64,000 bases of DNA from Paraburkholderia sediminicola (GCF_902859805.1 NZ_CADIKC010000016.1:62001-126000), one strand, 5' to 3'; counted from the stretch's first letter, positions 8,775 to 18,312 are shown. Program-made: numbers and translations. Notes: generated by a model from the sequence alone, not told the origin.

Positions 8775-9373
8775 TCCTTTATCTGCACGGTTTCCGTTCG
8801 TCACCCAATTCGTTCAAGGCGCGCGTGCTGGCGGCGCGCCTCGTCGAGCTCGGCCGCAGCGACGAATGGTGCTGTCCGATGCTGCCGGTCTCGCCGTTCG
8901 AGACCGTGACGCTCGCCGAATCGCTGGTCGCGGCGGCGAAGCCGAAAGACGTCACGGTGATCGGCAGTTCGCTCGGCGGCTACTTCGCCACACATCTCGC
9001 CGAGAAGCACGGCTGGCCGGCGGTGCTGCTGAACCCGGCGGTCGTGCCGCAACGCGATCTGAGCGCCTATCTCGGCGAGCAGCCGCTGTGGCACGGCGGC
9101 GGCAGCATCACGGTCGAGCCGCATCATCTGGACGAGCTGCGCGCGCTCGGCGTCGCGGCGATCACGCGGCCCGAACGCTATTATTTGATGGCTGCCACCG
9201 GCGACGAAGTGCTCGATTACCGCGAAATGCTCGCGCACTATCCGGGCGCACGCACTACGCTGATCGAAGGGAGTGACCACGCGATCAGCGAATTCGCGCA
9301 ATACGTCGACGATGTGCTGGCCTTTTGCGATGCCGAAGACGTCGAGCCGCCGGCGCCGCGCGAAGCGGCCTGA
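8771..9373 (+). CDS. YqiA/YcfP-type alpha/beta-hydrolase (esterase)
   Basis: This 200-residue protein has the compact alpha/beta-hydrolase architecture of the YqiA family. It opens MILYLHGFRSSPNSFKA, the HG oxyanion motif. The nucleophile elbow is GSSLGG at 65-70 with S67 as the likely nucleophile; an Asp in TGDEVLDYREM (about 145) and H170 in EGSDHAISEF complete a plausible triad. The GTG start at 8771 overlaps the mpl stop (GTGA), indicating translational coupling. The substrate is unknown; E. coli YqiA acts on acyl esters in vitro. About 180 bases with no visible gene follow it. Confidence 0.88.
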   Translation: MILYLHGFRSSPNSFKARVLAARLVELGRSDEWCCPMLPVSPFETVTLAESLVAAAKPKDVTVIGSSLGGYFATHLAEKHGWPAVLLNPAVVPQRDLSAYLGEQPLWHGGGSITVEPHHLDELRALGVAAITRPERYYLMAATGDEVLDYREMLAHYPGARTTLIEGSDHAISEFAQYVDDVLAFCDAEDVEPPAPREAA

Positions 9374-9554
9374 AGGCATCGACCCACGATCCTGCAGCGA
9401 TGCCGTTGCGGATCACCAGAATCATGCCGCCGGCGCGCGCGTATCGCGCCGCGGATCCACTACCACGAACACGTTGCCGTGCCGCGCACGCAGTGACCGA
9501 TAGCTGAACCCAATCGGGCGCGCCGGCGGATGCAAGTCAGAACGAGAGTATTGA

Positions 9555-11669
9555 GTGAACGTTTTCTTCGAGGAATCGGGCAGTTTCAAGGCGGGCAGCG
9601 TGCTGTCGCGTCAGGGCGATGCTTTTCAGGTCGAGTTGCCGGGCGGCCGGCGCGCCAAGGTGCGCGCGAAAGACGTGCTGATCGAATTCGAAAAGCCGAG
9701 CGCGGGCGAGCTGATGCAACAGGCCGAGGCCGCCGCGCAGGACATCGATCTGGACTTCCTGTGGGAATGCGCGCCGGAAGACGAATTTCCGTTTGCCACG
9801 CTGGGCGCCGAGTACTTCGGCGAATCGTTTGGTTCGATCGAGCGCGCGGCGCTGGTGTTGCGCATGCACGGCGCACCCGTCTACTTCCGTCGCAAGGGCC
9901 GCGGCATGTACCAGCGCGCGCCGCAGGAGCAACTCAAGATGGCGCTCGCCGGGCTTGAGCGCAAGCGTCAGCAGGCGCTGGTGCAGGCCGGTTACGAAGA
10001 CGAACTGAAGGCAGGCCGTCTGCCGGAAGGCTTCAGCGGCAGCAAGGCGCTGGCTTTGCTCACGAGGCCCGACAAGAACACGATCGAATACAAGGCGCTA
10101 GAAGGCGCGGCAGCGGCGCGCGGCATCTCGCAGGCGCGCCTGATGCTCGAATGCGGCGGAATTCCGTCGGCTCGCGCGTTGCATGAGGCGAAATTCCTCT
10201 CCGAGTTTTTCCCGCACGGCACCGGTTTTCCGCCGGTCACGGTCGGCACATTGCCGGAAGATCTGCCGGAAGCCGATGTCCAGGCGTTCTCGATCGACGA
10301 CATCACCACCACTGAAATCGACGATGCCTTCTCCGTCGAGCATCTGGCCGACGGCCGCGTGCGGATCGGCGTGCACATCGCCGCGCCGGCGCTGGGCATT
10401 GAACGTGGCGACGAGGTCGATGCGATCGCGCGTACGCGTCTGTCGACGGTCTATATGCCGGGCGACAAGATCACGATGCTGCCGGATAGCGTCGTGGAAG
10501 CGTTTACGCTGGCTGAAGGCGGCTTGCGGCCGGCGTTGTCGCTTTACGTGATCATCAATCGCGAGACGCAGGAAATCGTGGCGAGCGAAACGCGCGCCGA
10601 GCGCGTGTTCGTGAAGAATAATCTGCGCCACAACACGCTGGATGAACTGGTCACCGAAGAGGCGCTGGCCGCCGGTACCGGCGACTATCCGCACAAGGAA
10701 GACATCGCCGTGCTGTGGTCGTTCGCGCAGGCGCTGTTCGAAAAGCGTCAGACCGCGCGCGCCGGTTACGGTCTGCGTCGCGAAGTGCAGCGCAACACCG
10801 ATTTCAACTTCTACGTGGAAGGCGAGCACATCACGATCACGCCGCGTCGGCGTGGGTCGCCGCTCGACACGATTGTCGCGGAGCTCGCGATTCTCGCCAA
10901 CTCATCGTGGGGCGCGTTCCTGCACGACCACGGCGTGCCGGGCATCTATCGTTCGCAGCGCGCGTTCGGTGCGCCGACCGGTCCGAAACGCACTCGCATG
11001 CAGACCAATGCGGCGCCGCACGAAGGCCTGGGCGTCACGCAATACGCGTGGAGCACCTCGCCGTTGCGCCGCTACGTCGATCTCGTGAACCAGTGGCAGT
11101 TGCTCGCCTGCGTGCAGCATGGCGTCACCGCAAAACTGGCCGCGCCGTTCAAGCCTAAGGACGCCGATCTGTTTGCCGTCGTCCAAGGTTTCGACGACAC
11201 CTACACGGCGTACGCCGATCACCAGCGTCGCATGGAGTACTTCTGGTGCCTGCGCTGGCTGAAGCAGGAGAATCGCAAGCAGGTGGTGGCATCGGTGGTG
11301 AAGGGCGATCTCGTGCGTCTGGAAGAGATTCCGCTGCTCCTGCATGTGCCGGGTCTCGGCGTGCACGCACGCGGTACGCGCTTGCAGATGGAAGTGATGT
11401 CCATCGACGAACTGACCGTCGAAGCGTCCGTGCGCCTGCTGCACGTGCTCGACGCGCCGACGGTGACGAGCGGCAGCGAAGCTGAAGAAGCCGACGAGGG
11501 TGAAGAAGAAATCATCGACGTGGCGGAGGAAAGCGCCGAAGGCGAAGCCGAGGCTCAGGCGGAAGCCGACCTCGACGGCGGCGCGGCCGAACCCGGCGAC
11601 GCCGAAAACGCCGCCGGCACCAGCGATGCGGCAGCCGATCAGCAGCACGTAGCGGAGCCGGGACGATGA
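9555..11669 (+). CDS. RNB-domain exoribonuclease (RNase II/VacB type)
   Basis: This is a 704-residue 3'-5' exoribonuclease. The start is a GTG at 9555. Beta-barrel RNA-binding segments fill roughly residues 1-230. The RNB catalytic domain begins near 245, where FSIDDITTTEIDDAFSV supplies the clustered metal-binding aspartates D248, D249, D256 and D257. AYAWSTSPLRRYVDLVNQWQL is the conserved RNB C-terminal helix region. An S1-like barrel follows. The last ~65 residues are an acidic tail rich in Glu, Ala and Asp, which RNase II lacks and which is probably disordered. The stop overlaps the aroE start by four bases. Confidence 0.92.
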   Translation: MNVFFEESGSFKAGSVLSRQGDAFQVELPGGRRAKVRAKDVLIEFEKPSAGELMQQAEAAAQDIDLDFLWECAPEDEFPFATLGAEYFGESFGSIERAALVLRMHGAPVYFRRKGRGMYQRAPQEQLKMALAGLERKRQQALVQAGYEDELKAGRLPEGFSGSKALALLTRPDKNTIEYKALEGAAAARGISQARLMLECGGIPSARALHEAKFLSEFFPHGTGFPPVTVGTLPEDLPEADVQAFSIDDITTTEIDDAFSVEHLADGRVRIGVHIAAPALGIERGDEVDAIARTRLSTVYMPGDKITMLPDSVVEAFTLAEGGLRPALSLYVIINRETQEIVASETRAERVFVKNNLRHNTLDELVTEEALAAGTGDYPHKEDIAVLWSFAQALFEKRQTARAGYGLRREVQRNTDFNFYVEGEHITITPRRRGSPLDTIVAELAILANSSWGAFLHDHGVPGIYRSQRAFGAPTGPKRTRMQTNAAPHEGLGVTQYAWSTSPLRRYVDLVNQWQLLACVQHGVTAKLAAPFKPKDADLFAVVQGFDDTYTAYADHQRRMEYFWCLRWLKQENRKQVVASVVKGDLVRLEEIPLLLHVPGLGVHARGTRLQMEVMSIDELTVEASVRLLHVLDAPTVTSGSEAEEADEGEEEIIDVAEESAEGEAEAQAEADLDGGAAEPGDAENAAGTSDAAADQQHVAEPGR

Positions 11670-12529
11670 GCGTCAGCGATTCGCACGACCGCTACGCGGT
11701 CATCGGCAACCCGGTCGGCCATAGCAAATCGCCGTTCATTCATGGCCGTTTTGCCGCGCAAACCGGCGAGCCGATCGAGTACGGCCACTTGCTCGCGCCG
11801 GTCGATGCGTTTGTGCCGCATGTGCGCGCTTTTATCGAAGCTGGCGGCCGCGGCATGAACGTGACGGTGCCATTCAAACTCGACGCGCATGCGTTCGCCA
11901 ACACCCTTTCGCCGCGAGCGTCAGCAGCGGGCGCGGTAAACACATTGCGGTTCGACGCAAACGGTGTCTACGGCGACAACACGGACGGCTTCGGCCTCGT
12001 GCGAGACATCGAGGTGAATCTCGGCGTTTCATTGAAGGGTGCACGGATTTTGCTGCTTGGTGCGGGTGGTGCTGCGCGTGGCGTCGTACTGCCGATGCTG
12101 GATCGCTCGCCGCATACGCTGACGATCGTCAACCGTACGGCAGCGAAGGCCGAAGCGCTCGTGGACCAGTTCGCGCAGGCCGCACGCGACGCCGCTTGCC
12201 GTCTGACCGGCGGCAGCGCGCGAGCGATCGAAGCAGGGACATACGACGTGATCGTCAACGCGACGGCGGGCAGTCTGGATGCTTCGTTGCCCGAATGCGA
12301 CGACCGCGCGTTCGGCGCCGGCACGCTCGCCTACGACATGATGTACGGCGCGCATCCGACGGTGTTTATGGAGCACGCGCGGAAGCTGGGCGCACGCGGC
12401 GCCGACGGCCTCGGCATGCTGGTCGAGCAGGCGGCCGAATCGTTTTACGTGTGGCGTGGCGTGCGACCTGACGGCGCGCCGGTGCTGGCTGAATTGCGAA
12501 CGTTGTTGACGGCGCCGCCGCACGCGTAG
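11666..12529 (+). CDS. aroE: Shikimate dehydrogenase
   Basis: AroE reduces 3-dehydroshikimate to shikimate with NADPH. The 287-residue protein has the substrate motif NPVGHSKSPFIHGRFA at about 15-30, catalytic K71 in NVTVPFK, D107 in DNTDGFGLV, and the nucleotide loop LGAGGAARGVV at about 131-141. YDMMYGAHPTVFM and GLGMLVEQAAESF are the usual C-terminal motifs. Its ATG overlaps the exoribonuclease stop (ATGA), so translation is probably coupled. mtgA follows after 72 bases. Confidence 0.96.
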   Translation: MSVSDSHDRYAVIGNPVGHSKSPFIHGRFAAQTGEPIEYGHLLAPVDAFVPHVRAFIEAGGRGMNVTVPFKLDAHAFANTLSPRASAAGAVNTLRFDANGVYGDNTDGFGLVRDIEVNLGVSLKGARILLLGAGGAARGVVLPMLDRSPHTLTIVNRTAAKAEALVDQFAQAARDAACRLTGGSARAIEAGTYDVIVNATAGSLDASLPECDDRAFGAGTLAYDMMYGAHPTVFMEHARKLGARGADGLGMLVEQAAESFYVWRGVRPDGAPVLAELRTLLTAPPHA

Positions 12530-12601
12530 ACCCCCGTTTTAATTTCCAGAATACGCAACTCACCACCACGCACGTTCACCGACTCGAGGACTCCAGTCAC
12601 G

Positions 12602-13324
12602 ATGAAAGCAACGCGGCGCGCGAGCCGGCCAGGTCCGGTGCGATGGGTGTTTTATCTGGGCGCTGTGGTGGCGATTGCGTGGCTTGCGACGCAGGCGTTT
12701 TACTTCGCGCAGATCGCGGTGTGGAATTACACGAATCCCCGGTCGACCGCTTTTATGCGATCGGACGCGTGGCGCTTGTCGCAGGATCGGCCTGATCTGT
12801 CGGTGCAACGCACGTGGGTGCCGTACGAACAGATTTCGCACAATCTGAAGCGCGCGATTATCGCTTCCGAAGACGCGAACTTCGTCAACAACAACGGCTA
12901 CGAGACTGACGCCATTTTGCAGGCGTGGGAGAAGAACAAGGCCAAGGGCAAGATCGTTCGCGGCGGGTCGACGATTACGCAGCAGTTGGCGCGGAATCTT
13001 TTTCTATCTCGTGAGAAGAGTTATATCCGCAAGGGTCAGGAACTGATCATCACGTGGATGCTTGAGACCCTGATGGACAAGCAGCGGATCTTTGAGATTT
13101 ATCTCAACTCCGTTGAATGGGGCAATGGGGTTTATGGCGCGGAGGCGGCCGCGCATTATTACTACAAGACTTCTGCGGCCAAATTGACCGCCGGGCAGTC
13201 GGCGCGGCTTGCTGTGATGCTGCCGCAGCCGAAGTATTTTGATGAGCACAGGGGCTCAGCGTATCTGGCTCAGAGGTCGCGCGTGATTGCGCGGAGGATG
13301 GGGGCTGCTGAGTTGCCAGATTGA
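12602..13324 (+). CDS. mtgA: Monofunctional peptidoglycan glycosyltransferase
   Basis: MtgA polymerises lipid II into glycan strands at the inner membrane. The 240-residue protein has one N-terminal membrane helix (about 15-37, VFYLGAVVAIAWLATQAFYF) and a family-51 glycosyltransferase domain. Catalytic E90 lies in AIIASEDANFVNNNGYE, and GGSTITQQLARNLFLS at 121-136 is the second conserved motif; a later motif follows in EIYLNSVEWGNGVYGAEAA. No transpeptidase domain is present, which separates it from bifunctional penicillin-binding proteins. It is the last gene before a 1.4 kb non-coding repeat region. Confidence 0.95.
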   Translation: MKATRRASRPGPVRWVFYLGAVVAIAWLATQAFYFAQIAVWNYTNPRSTAFMRSDAWRLSQDRPDLSVQRTWVPYEQISHNLKRAIIASEDANFVNNNGYETDAILQAWEKNKAKGKIVRGGSTITQQLARNLFLSREKSYIRKGQELIITWMLETLMDKQRIFEIYLNSVEWGNGVYGAEAAAHYYYKTSAAKLTAGQSARLAVMLPQPKYFDEHRGSAYLAQRSRVIARRMGAAELPD

Positions 13325-13369
13325 CGGTTTTTTTTGCCTGTGCGGCGCTTGTTGTTCGTGTTCTCTGGT

Positions 13370-13575
13370 CTTGGTGCTTTTCCTTGTTTTGTTAGTGGTC
13401 TATTAGCGTTGCCCCTGTGCGGGGCGGCACCTACTTTTCTTTGCCTGCCGCAAAGAAAAGTAGGCAAAAGAAAGCGGCTCAAACCACTAATGCTAATTGG
13501 GCACCGTAGCTTGCAGCGGGTAGTGGTGCATCTGGAATCTGTGTTCTCCCGCATTCGGCGCCAGTGACAAGGGCG
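13370..13575 (+). repeat. Intergenic repeat element, copy A (with 15-bp hairpin)
   Basis: This ~205-bp block is repeated in inverse orientation at 14142-14347, with long identical stretches and scattered substitutions. At its core is a perfect 15-bp stem, CCTACTTTTCTTTGC at 13430-13444 pairing with 13450-13464 across a 5-base loop, next to the GC-rich GGGGCGGCACC. No transposase is associated. The element may be a non-autonomous intergenic repeat; the hairpin could also act as a transcript end. Family membership would need a genome-wide search. Confidence 0.85.
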
Positions 13576-13693
13576 TCATACTTCCGGCGACGCTGCGCGC
13601 GCCGAAGAGTACTTCTTAAAACCTCCCTCTACGTTTCAATTCCTAAGCCTCGTCGACGGGCCGTGACTCGTCATTGCGCCGCCATCACCATCT

Positions 13694-13924
<231 letters not shown>

Positions 13925-14141
13925 ATGCGAACGCGACCGTGGCTGGGATGGGGGCGGGGTGAAGCGAGGAGGAGCGGTGATTCAGCACACCGACATATCG
14001 TTTAAAGAGGGCGTTCCGGGCTGAATGCAGAGGCGCGTCGCCGAGGCGAAGCCGACGGCCCCGCAAACCTCAACCGAAGCCCGTGGTTTCCCCTGCAGAC
14101 CCGTCCGCGACGCACGCAGTGCGGAGTGGGAGCTGATGACA

Positions 14142-14347
14142 CCTTTGTCACTAACGCGGAATGTGCGAGAACACGGATTCCAGTCGCACCACTACCCGCA
14201 GCAGACCACGGGCCCCACTTAGCATTAGCGGTTTGAGCCGCTTTCTTTTGCCTACTTTTCTTTGCGGCAAGCAAAGAAAAGTAGGTGCCGCCCCGCACAG
14301 GGGCAACGCTAATAGACCACTAACAAAGCAAGGAAAGGCACGAAAGC
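14142..14347 (-). repeat. Intergenic repeat element, copy B (inverted)
   Basis: This is the inverse copy of the block at 13370-13575. The 15-bp stem recurs unchanged at 14251-14265 and 14271-14285, while the 5-base loop differs. Similarity runs from the AGTGACAA end through the hairpin to the CCTTG-TTTGTTAGTGG end. The pair forms a long inverted repeat around roughly 570 bases that include the hexanucleotide tract. Confidence 0.85.
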
Positions 14348-14476
14348 CAGAACAAGGAAAGGCCAAAGCCCCAGGAACACTGACGAACAAGCGCCCAGCA
14401 AGCAACAAGCTCAAGAAAACCCCCCGCCGCAGGCAAACCACCCAACAAGCCCCCGGCAAGCCAAAATCCCATTATA

Positions 14477-14525
14477 TGAATCAAACATTCACATATTGGA
14501 GATTTCCAAAAAACCGCCCTACAAT
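14477..14525 (+). promoter_or_regulatory. Candidate promoter of the IclR-dgo cluster with palindrome
   Basis: TTGGAG at 14496-14501 and TACAAT at 14520-14525 are separated by 18 bases, a good housekeeping-sigma spacing. Directly upstream is a perfect palindrome, TGAAT-CAAAC-ATTCA, at 14477-14491. It is placed where an activator or the cluster's own IclR-type regulator could bind. The leader to the regulator start would be about 195 bases. Confidence 0.5.
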
Positions 14526-14533
14526 CCAACCCA

Positions 14534-14668
14534 ACACGCACCGTGAGCAAAAAAGCCCACGACCAGCGACAGCAAGAAAAAAACCGGAGACAAAGCCAAA
14601 CCATGCCAAAGCCCCAAAGGCAGCAACCGCATGCCCGCGCCAGTGGCAACACACGCACCGCGAGCAAA
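14534..14668 (+). promoter_or_regulatory. Pair of 18-bp direct repeats in the leader
   Basis: ACACGCACCGTGAGCAAA at 14534-14551 recurs at 14651-14668 with a single T-to-C change. The first copy sits just downstream of the predicted transcription start and the second close to the regulator gene. They are candidate operators for the adjacent regulator; no other part of the leader is repeated this way. Confidence 0.4.
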
Positions 14669-14728
14669 TCAGGCCTCCTCTCCGGCCCCGCGCTGTAAGC
14701 GCAAAAAACTACCTGAAAGCGAATCGCC

Positions 14729-15709
14729 ATGAACAAAGCGATGCCCACTCACGCCGTAAGCGCGTCTGACGCCGATCTGGCGCCGCAGGCCGATCACGCT
14801 TCCAGCGCCGCGCCGCGGCAGGCTGCCAACGCTGCGAAGGTTTCACGCGCCAGCGTCCAGCATCCGCCCGTGGTCGACGAAATCGCCTTGCCGAGCACGT
14901 TGCTCGACATCACGCCGCAACAAGCCGGCACGCAAACCCTGCTGCGCGGTCTGGCGATTCTGGAAGCCGCCGCCGCCGGCGTGCGCGATCTGCGCACCTT
15001 CGGCGCCGCGCTCGGCACGACGCGCAGCACCACGCATCGGCTGGTGAGCAGCCTCGTGCAGGCGCGCTATCTGCGGCAAGTGCAAGGCGGCTATCTGCTC
15101 GGCCCGAAGCTGATCGAACTCGGCACCATCGCGCTCGAACAGATGCCGCTCACGACCGTGGCCCGGCAGCATCTCGAATCGCTCGCCGAGCAAACGCTCG
15201 ACACGATCCACCTCGGCGTGCGCGATGGCGACGACGTGCTGTACATCGACAAGATCCCCGGCACCCGTGGCCTCGAAATGCGCTCGCGCGTCGGCCACCG
15301 GATGCCGCTGGCGTCGACGGGGATCGGCAAGGCCATGATGCTCGACCTCACGCCGGACGTCTGGCAGTCGCTCTTCGAAGCATCGCGGCGCGCGCTTGCC
15401 GGCGTCAGTTTCAAGCCGGATAACCGCCCCGATGCGCAGACCTTCATGCAACGCATGACCAACTACGCCGCCGGCGGCTACACCTTCGACCTCGAAGAAA
15501 ACGAAGCGTCGATTCGTTGCGTCGCGGCGCCGGTGCGCGATGCATCGGGCGCAGTCGTGGCGGCGCTGTCGGTAGCGAGCACGATTCCGTATATGTCGCT
15601 CGAACGCATGGATGAACTGATTCCGGTCGTGCAGCGCGAAGCGCGTGCGATCTCGGAAGAACTCGGCTGGCGTGCCCCGCAACCGGCAACCCGCAGGATC
15701 AAACGATGA
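14729..15709 (+). CDS. IclR-family transcriptional regulator of the galactonate cluster
   Basis: The 326-residue protein has an N-terminal winged helix (about 70-130, LRGLAILEAAAAGVRDLRTF then TRSTTHRLVSSLVQARYL) and a C-terminal IclR effector domain with YIDKIPGTRGLEMRSRVG, LASTGIGKAMM and the typical AAPVRDASGAVVAALSVA. The first ~65 residues are Ala-rich and longer than usual for the family. A downstream in-frame ATG four codons in (MPTHAV) is an alternative start. It overlaps dgoK by four bases and leads the cluster, so it probably responds to galactonate or a 2-keto-3-deoxy intermediate; the effector is inferred from neighbours. Confidence 0.9.
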   Translation: MNKAMPTHAVSASDADLAPQADHASSAAPRQAANAAKVSRASVQHPPVVDEIALPSTLLDITPQQAGTQTLLRGLAILEAAAAGVRDLRTFGAALGTTRSTTHRLVSSLVQARYLRQVQGGYLLGPKLIELGTIALEQMPLTTVARQHLESLAEQTLDTIHLGVRDGDDVLYIDKIPGTRGLEMRSRVGHRMPLASTGIGKAMMLDLTPDVWQSLFEASRRALAGVSFKPDNRPDAQTFMQRMTNYAAGGYTFDLEENEASIRCVAAPVRDASGAVVAALSVASTIPYMSLERMDELIPVVQREARAISEELGWRAPQPATRRIKR

Positions 15710-16764
15710 AGCGAGCGGGTTCTCACACGCAAGCGGCCAATCCGGTGCACGCCGCCGCGGTCTCCGACGCTACCTTCCAGGACGCAGCGCTCATTGCGCT
15801 CGACTGGGGCACGACGTCGCTGCGCGCGTATCTGTATGACGCGGCCGGCGAGGTACTGGCGACGCGGGCATCGACGGCCGGCATTATGAATTTGCCGCGT
15901 AGCGCCGAGCAAGGCGGCTTCGACGCCGCCTTCGAGGAAGCGTGCGGTGCCTGGCTTGAACAGGCGCCCGCCGTGTCGGTGATCGCAGCCGGTATGGTCG
16001 GCAGCGCGCAAGGCTGGCTCGAAGCACCGTATGTCGACGCGCCGGCGAATGCGGATGCGCTGGTGGCCGGCATCGTCCGTGTGAAAGCCGCGTGCGGCGT
16101 GACGCTGCATATCGTGCCTGGCGTCCTGCAGCGCGGCGAGTTGCCCAACGTCATGCGCGGCGAAGAAACCCAGATTTTCGGCGCGCTGGGGCAGGACACG
16201 GGTGCAGCGGACAGCAGTAAGCGCGCACTGATCGGCTTGCCTGGCACACACGCGAAATGGGCTGTCGTGCAGGCGGGCCGCATCGAACGTTTTCATACCT
16301 TCATGACCGGTGAAGTGTTCGCGGCATTGCGCGAGCACACCATCCTCGGCCGCACGATGGTCACGCCGGATCGTCCGGATACCGCTTCGTTTCTGCATGG
16401 CGTGAACATCGCGCGCGATAAAGGTCAGGCGGGCGTGCTGGCCACGGTATTCAGCTCCCGCACGCTCGGGCTCACCGGACAACTTTCGCGCGAACAGCAG
16501 CCGGACTATCTGTCGGGTTTGCTGATCGGGCACGAACTGGCGGGTCTCGAAGCCGCGCTGGCGCAACAGCAAAGTTCGCTCGCCGGACAGCATCTGCGTC
16601 TGATCGGCAATGAAGCGCTGTGCGAGCGCTATCGCGTAGCACTCGTGCAATTCGGTTGCACGCACGCGGAGCTGGTGAAGCACGCCACCGAGCGCGGCTT
16701 GTGGCGCGTCGCCACCCAGGCGGGGCTCGTCAAGCCCACGCCGCAAGCGGCGCACGCCGGCTAA
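15706..16764 (+). CDS. dgoK: 2-Dehydro-3-deoxygalactonokinase
   Basis: DgoK phosphorylates 2-keto-3-deoxygalactonate at C6 with ATP. The 352-residue protein shows the ASKHA-type phosphate loop ALDWGTTSLRAYLYD near residues 28-42 and the family motifs VIAAGMVGSAQGW, VMRGEETQIFGAL and LIGLPGTHAKWAVV. MTGEVFAALREHTILG is also typical. Its start overlaps the regulator stop (ATGA), and dgoA follows after 36 bases. The first ~25 residues are longer than in E. coli DgoK and may be partly non-native. Confidence 0.93.
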   Translation: MKRAGSHTQAANPVHAAAVSDATFQDAALIALDWGTTSLRAYLYDAAGEVLATRASTAGIMNLPRSAEQGGFDAAFEEACGAWLEQAPAVSVIAAGMVGSAQGWLEAPYVDAPANADALVAGIVRVKAACGVTLHIVPGVLQRGELPNVMRGEETQIFGALGQDTGAADSSKRALIGLPGTHAKWAVVQAGRIERFHTFMTGEVFAALREHTILGRTMVTPDRPDTASFLHGVNIARDKGQAGVLATVFSSRTLGLTGQLSREQQPDYLSGLLIGHELAGLEAALAQQQSSLAGQHLRLIGNEALCERYRVALVQFGCTHAELVKHATERGLWRVATQAGLVKPTPQAAHAG

Positions 16765-16800
16765 CCGGCCGCGCCGCCGCTCACGAAACAAGGAACCGAC

Positions 16801-17481
16801 ATGCAACCTCACATCAATCTGCCCGCCCCATACATGCCGCACGCGGGGTTGATCGCGGCGTTCGAGATTTGCCCGCTGATCGCGATCATGCGCGGCGTGA
16901 CGCCCGCCGATGCCGCTGAGCACGCTCAGGCGCTGTACGAAGCCGGCTTTCGCATCGTCGAAGTGCCGTTGAATTCGCCGCAGCCGTTCGACAGCATCGC
17001 GGCGATCCGCAAGGTGTTGCCGGCGGATGCGATCGTGGGCGCTGGCACGGTGCTGCATCCGAGTTTCGTCAACGACGTGAAGTCGGCAGGTGGCGAGTTG
17101 ATCGTGATGCCGCATAGCGACCCTGAGGTCGTCGGCGCCGCGAAAGCGCAAGGCATGGCCTGCGCGCCGGGTGTGGCGACACCGAACGAAGCCTTTATCG
17201 CACTGAAAAACGGCGCGGATGTGCTGAAGATGTTTCCTGCCGAACAACTCGGCTGCCAGGTCGTGAAGGCGTGGCGCGCGGTGATCGCGGCAGAAGTGCC
17301 ACTGGTGCCGGTTGGTGGGATCACGCCGGACAACATGGGTCCGTTCCTTAGCGTCGGCGCGAATGGCTTCGGCCTCGGCTCGGCGCTGTACAAGCCGGGA
17401 CAGAGCGCAGCGGTGACCGCTTCGCACGCGAAGGCGTTCATCAACGGCTTGCGCATCGCCCGTGCAGGCGCGAAGAAATGA
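16801..17481 (+). CDS. dgoA: 2-Dehydro-3-deoxy-6-phosphogalactonate aldolase
   Basis: DgoA cleaves 2-keto-3-deoxy-6-phosphogalactonate to pyruvate and glyceraldehyde 3-phosphate. The 226-residue class I aldolase has Schiff-base K143 in DVLKMFPAEQLG and the acid E54 in RIVEVPLNSP, whose P-L-N separates DgoA from Eda (E-I-T-L-R there). LIAIMRGVTPADA and VGGITPDNM are further motifs. The start at 16801 follows an AAGGAA site. The stop overlaps the next SDR gene by four bases, so dgoK-dgoA-SDR form a coupled unit. Confidence 0.93.
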   Translation: MQPHINLPAPYMPHAGLIAAFEICPLIAIMRGVTPADAAEHAQALYEAGFRIVEVPLNSPQPFDSIAAIRKVLPADAIVGAGTVLHPSFVNDVKSAGGELIVMPHSDPEVVGAAKAQGMACAPGVATPNEAFIALKNGADVLKMFPAEQLGCQVVKAWRAVIAAEVPLVPVGGITPDNMGPFLSVGANGFGLGSALYKPGQSAAVTASHAKAFINGLRIARAGAKK

Positions 17482-18254
17482 AGCGGCTTGCCGACAAAGT
17501 TACGTTGATCACCGGCGCCGGTCGCGGCATCGGCGCGGCGATCGCGTTTGCATTTGCGCGTGAGGGTGCTGCGGTCGTACTGGCTGAACTCGATATCGAA
17601 ACCGCGCGGCAGACGGCGGAACAGATCAAGGCGCAAACCGGCGCACGCGTGCTGGCGGTGCAGACGGATGTGACGCAATCGGCCTCGGTTCAGCACGCGG
17701 TGAGCGAGGCCGAGCAGGCGTTCGGCGCGGTCGATGTACTGGTCAACAACGCCGGCATCAACGTGTTCTGCGACCCGCTGACGATGAGCGACGACGACTG
17801 GCGCCGTTGCTTCGCGGTCGATCTCGACGGCGTCTGGAATGGGTGTCGCGCGGTGTTGCCTGGCATGGTGGAACGCGGCGCGGGCAGCATCGTGAATATC
17901 GCATCGACGCATGCATTCAAGATTATTCCGGGGTGTTTCCCGTATCCGGTGGCGAAGCATGGCGTGATCGGCTTGACGCGCGCACTCGGCATTGAATACG
18001 CGCCGCGCAATGTGCGGGTCAACGCAATCGCGCCGGGTTACATCGAAACGCAATTGACGCACGACTGGTGGAACGAACAAGCCGATCCAGCCGCCGCGAA
18101 ACAGGCGACGCTCGCTCTGCAACCGATGAAGCGCATCGGTCGCCCGGAAGAAGTGGCGATGACGGCGGTGTTTCTTGCCTCGGATGAGGCGCCGTTCATC
18201 AACGCCACCTGCATCACCGTGGATGGCGGCCGCTCGGCGGTGTATCACGACTGA
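17478..18254 (+). CDS. SDR-family oxidoreductase, probable sugar dehydrogenase
   Basis: This classical short-chain dehydrogenase has 258 residues. The cofactor loop is TGAGRGIGAAIA at about 13-24, and the downstream Asp in LAELDIETA suggests NAD preference. NNAG is present, the catalytic Ser lies in NIASTHAF, and the Tyr-Lys pair in YPVAKHG. The C-terminus has ITVDGGRSA. Translational coupling to dgoA suggests it oxidises an aldose such as D-galactose to the lactone, or a later sugar acid; the substrate is inferred only from position. Confidence 0.88.
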   Translation: MKRLADKVTLITGAGRGIGAAIAFAFAREGAAVVLAELDIETARQTAEQIKAQTGARVLAVQTDVTQSASVQHAVSEAEQAFGAVDVLVNNAGINVFCDPLTMSDDDWRRCFAVDLDGVWNGCRAVLPGMVERGAGSIVNIASTHAFKIIPGCFPYPVAKHGVIGLTRALGIEYAPRNVRVNAIAPGYIETQLTHDWWNEQADPAAAKQATLALQPMKRIGRPEEVAMTAVFLASDEAPFINATCITVDGGRSAVYHD

Positions 18255-18312
18255 ACGTAGTGGGGCAGCAGGAAAAAAGCAGCAAGGTTTCACCGGACGA
18301 CGCGCTGGCCGC

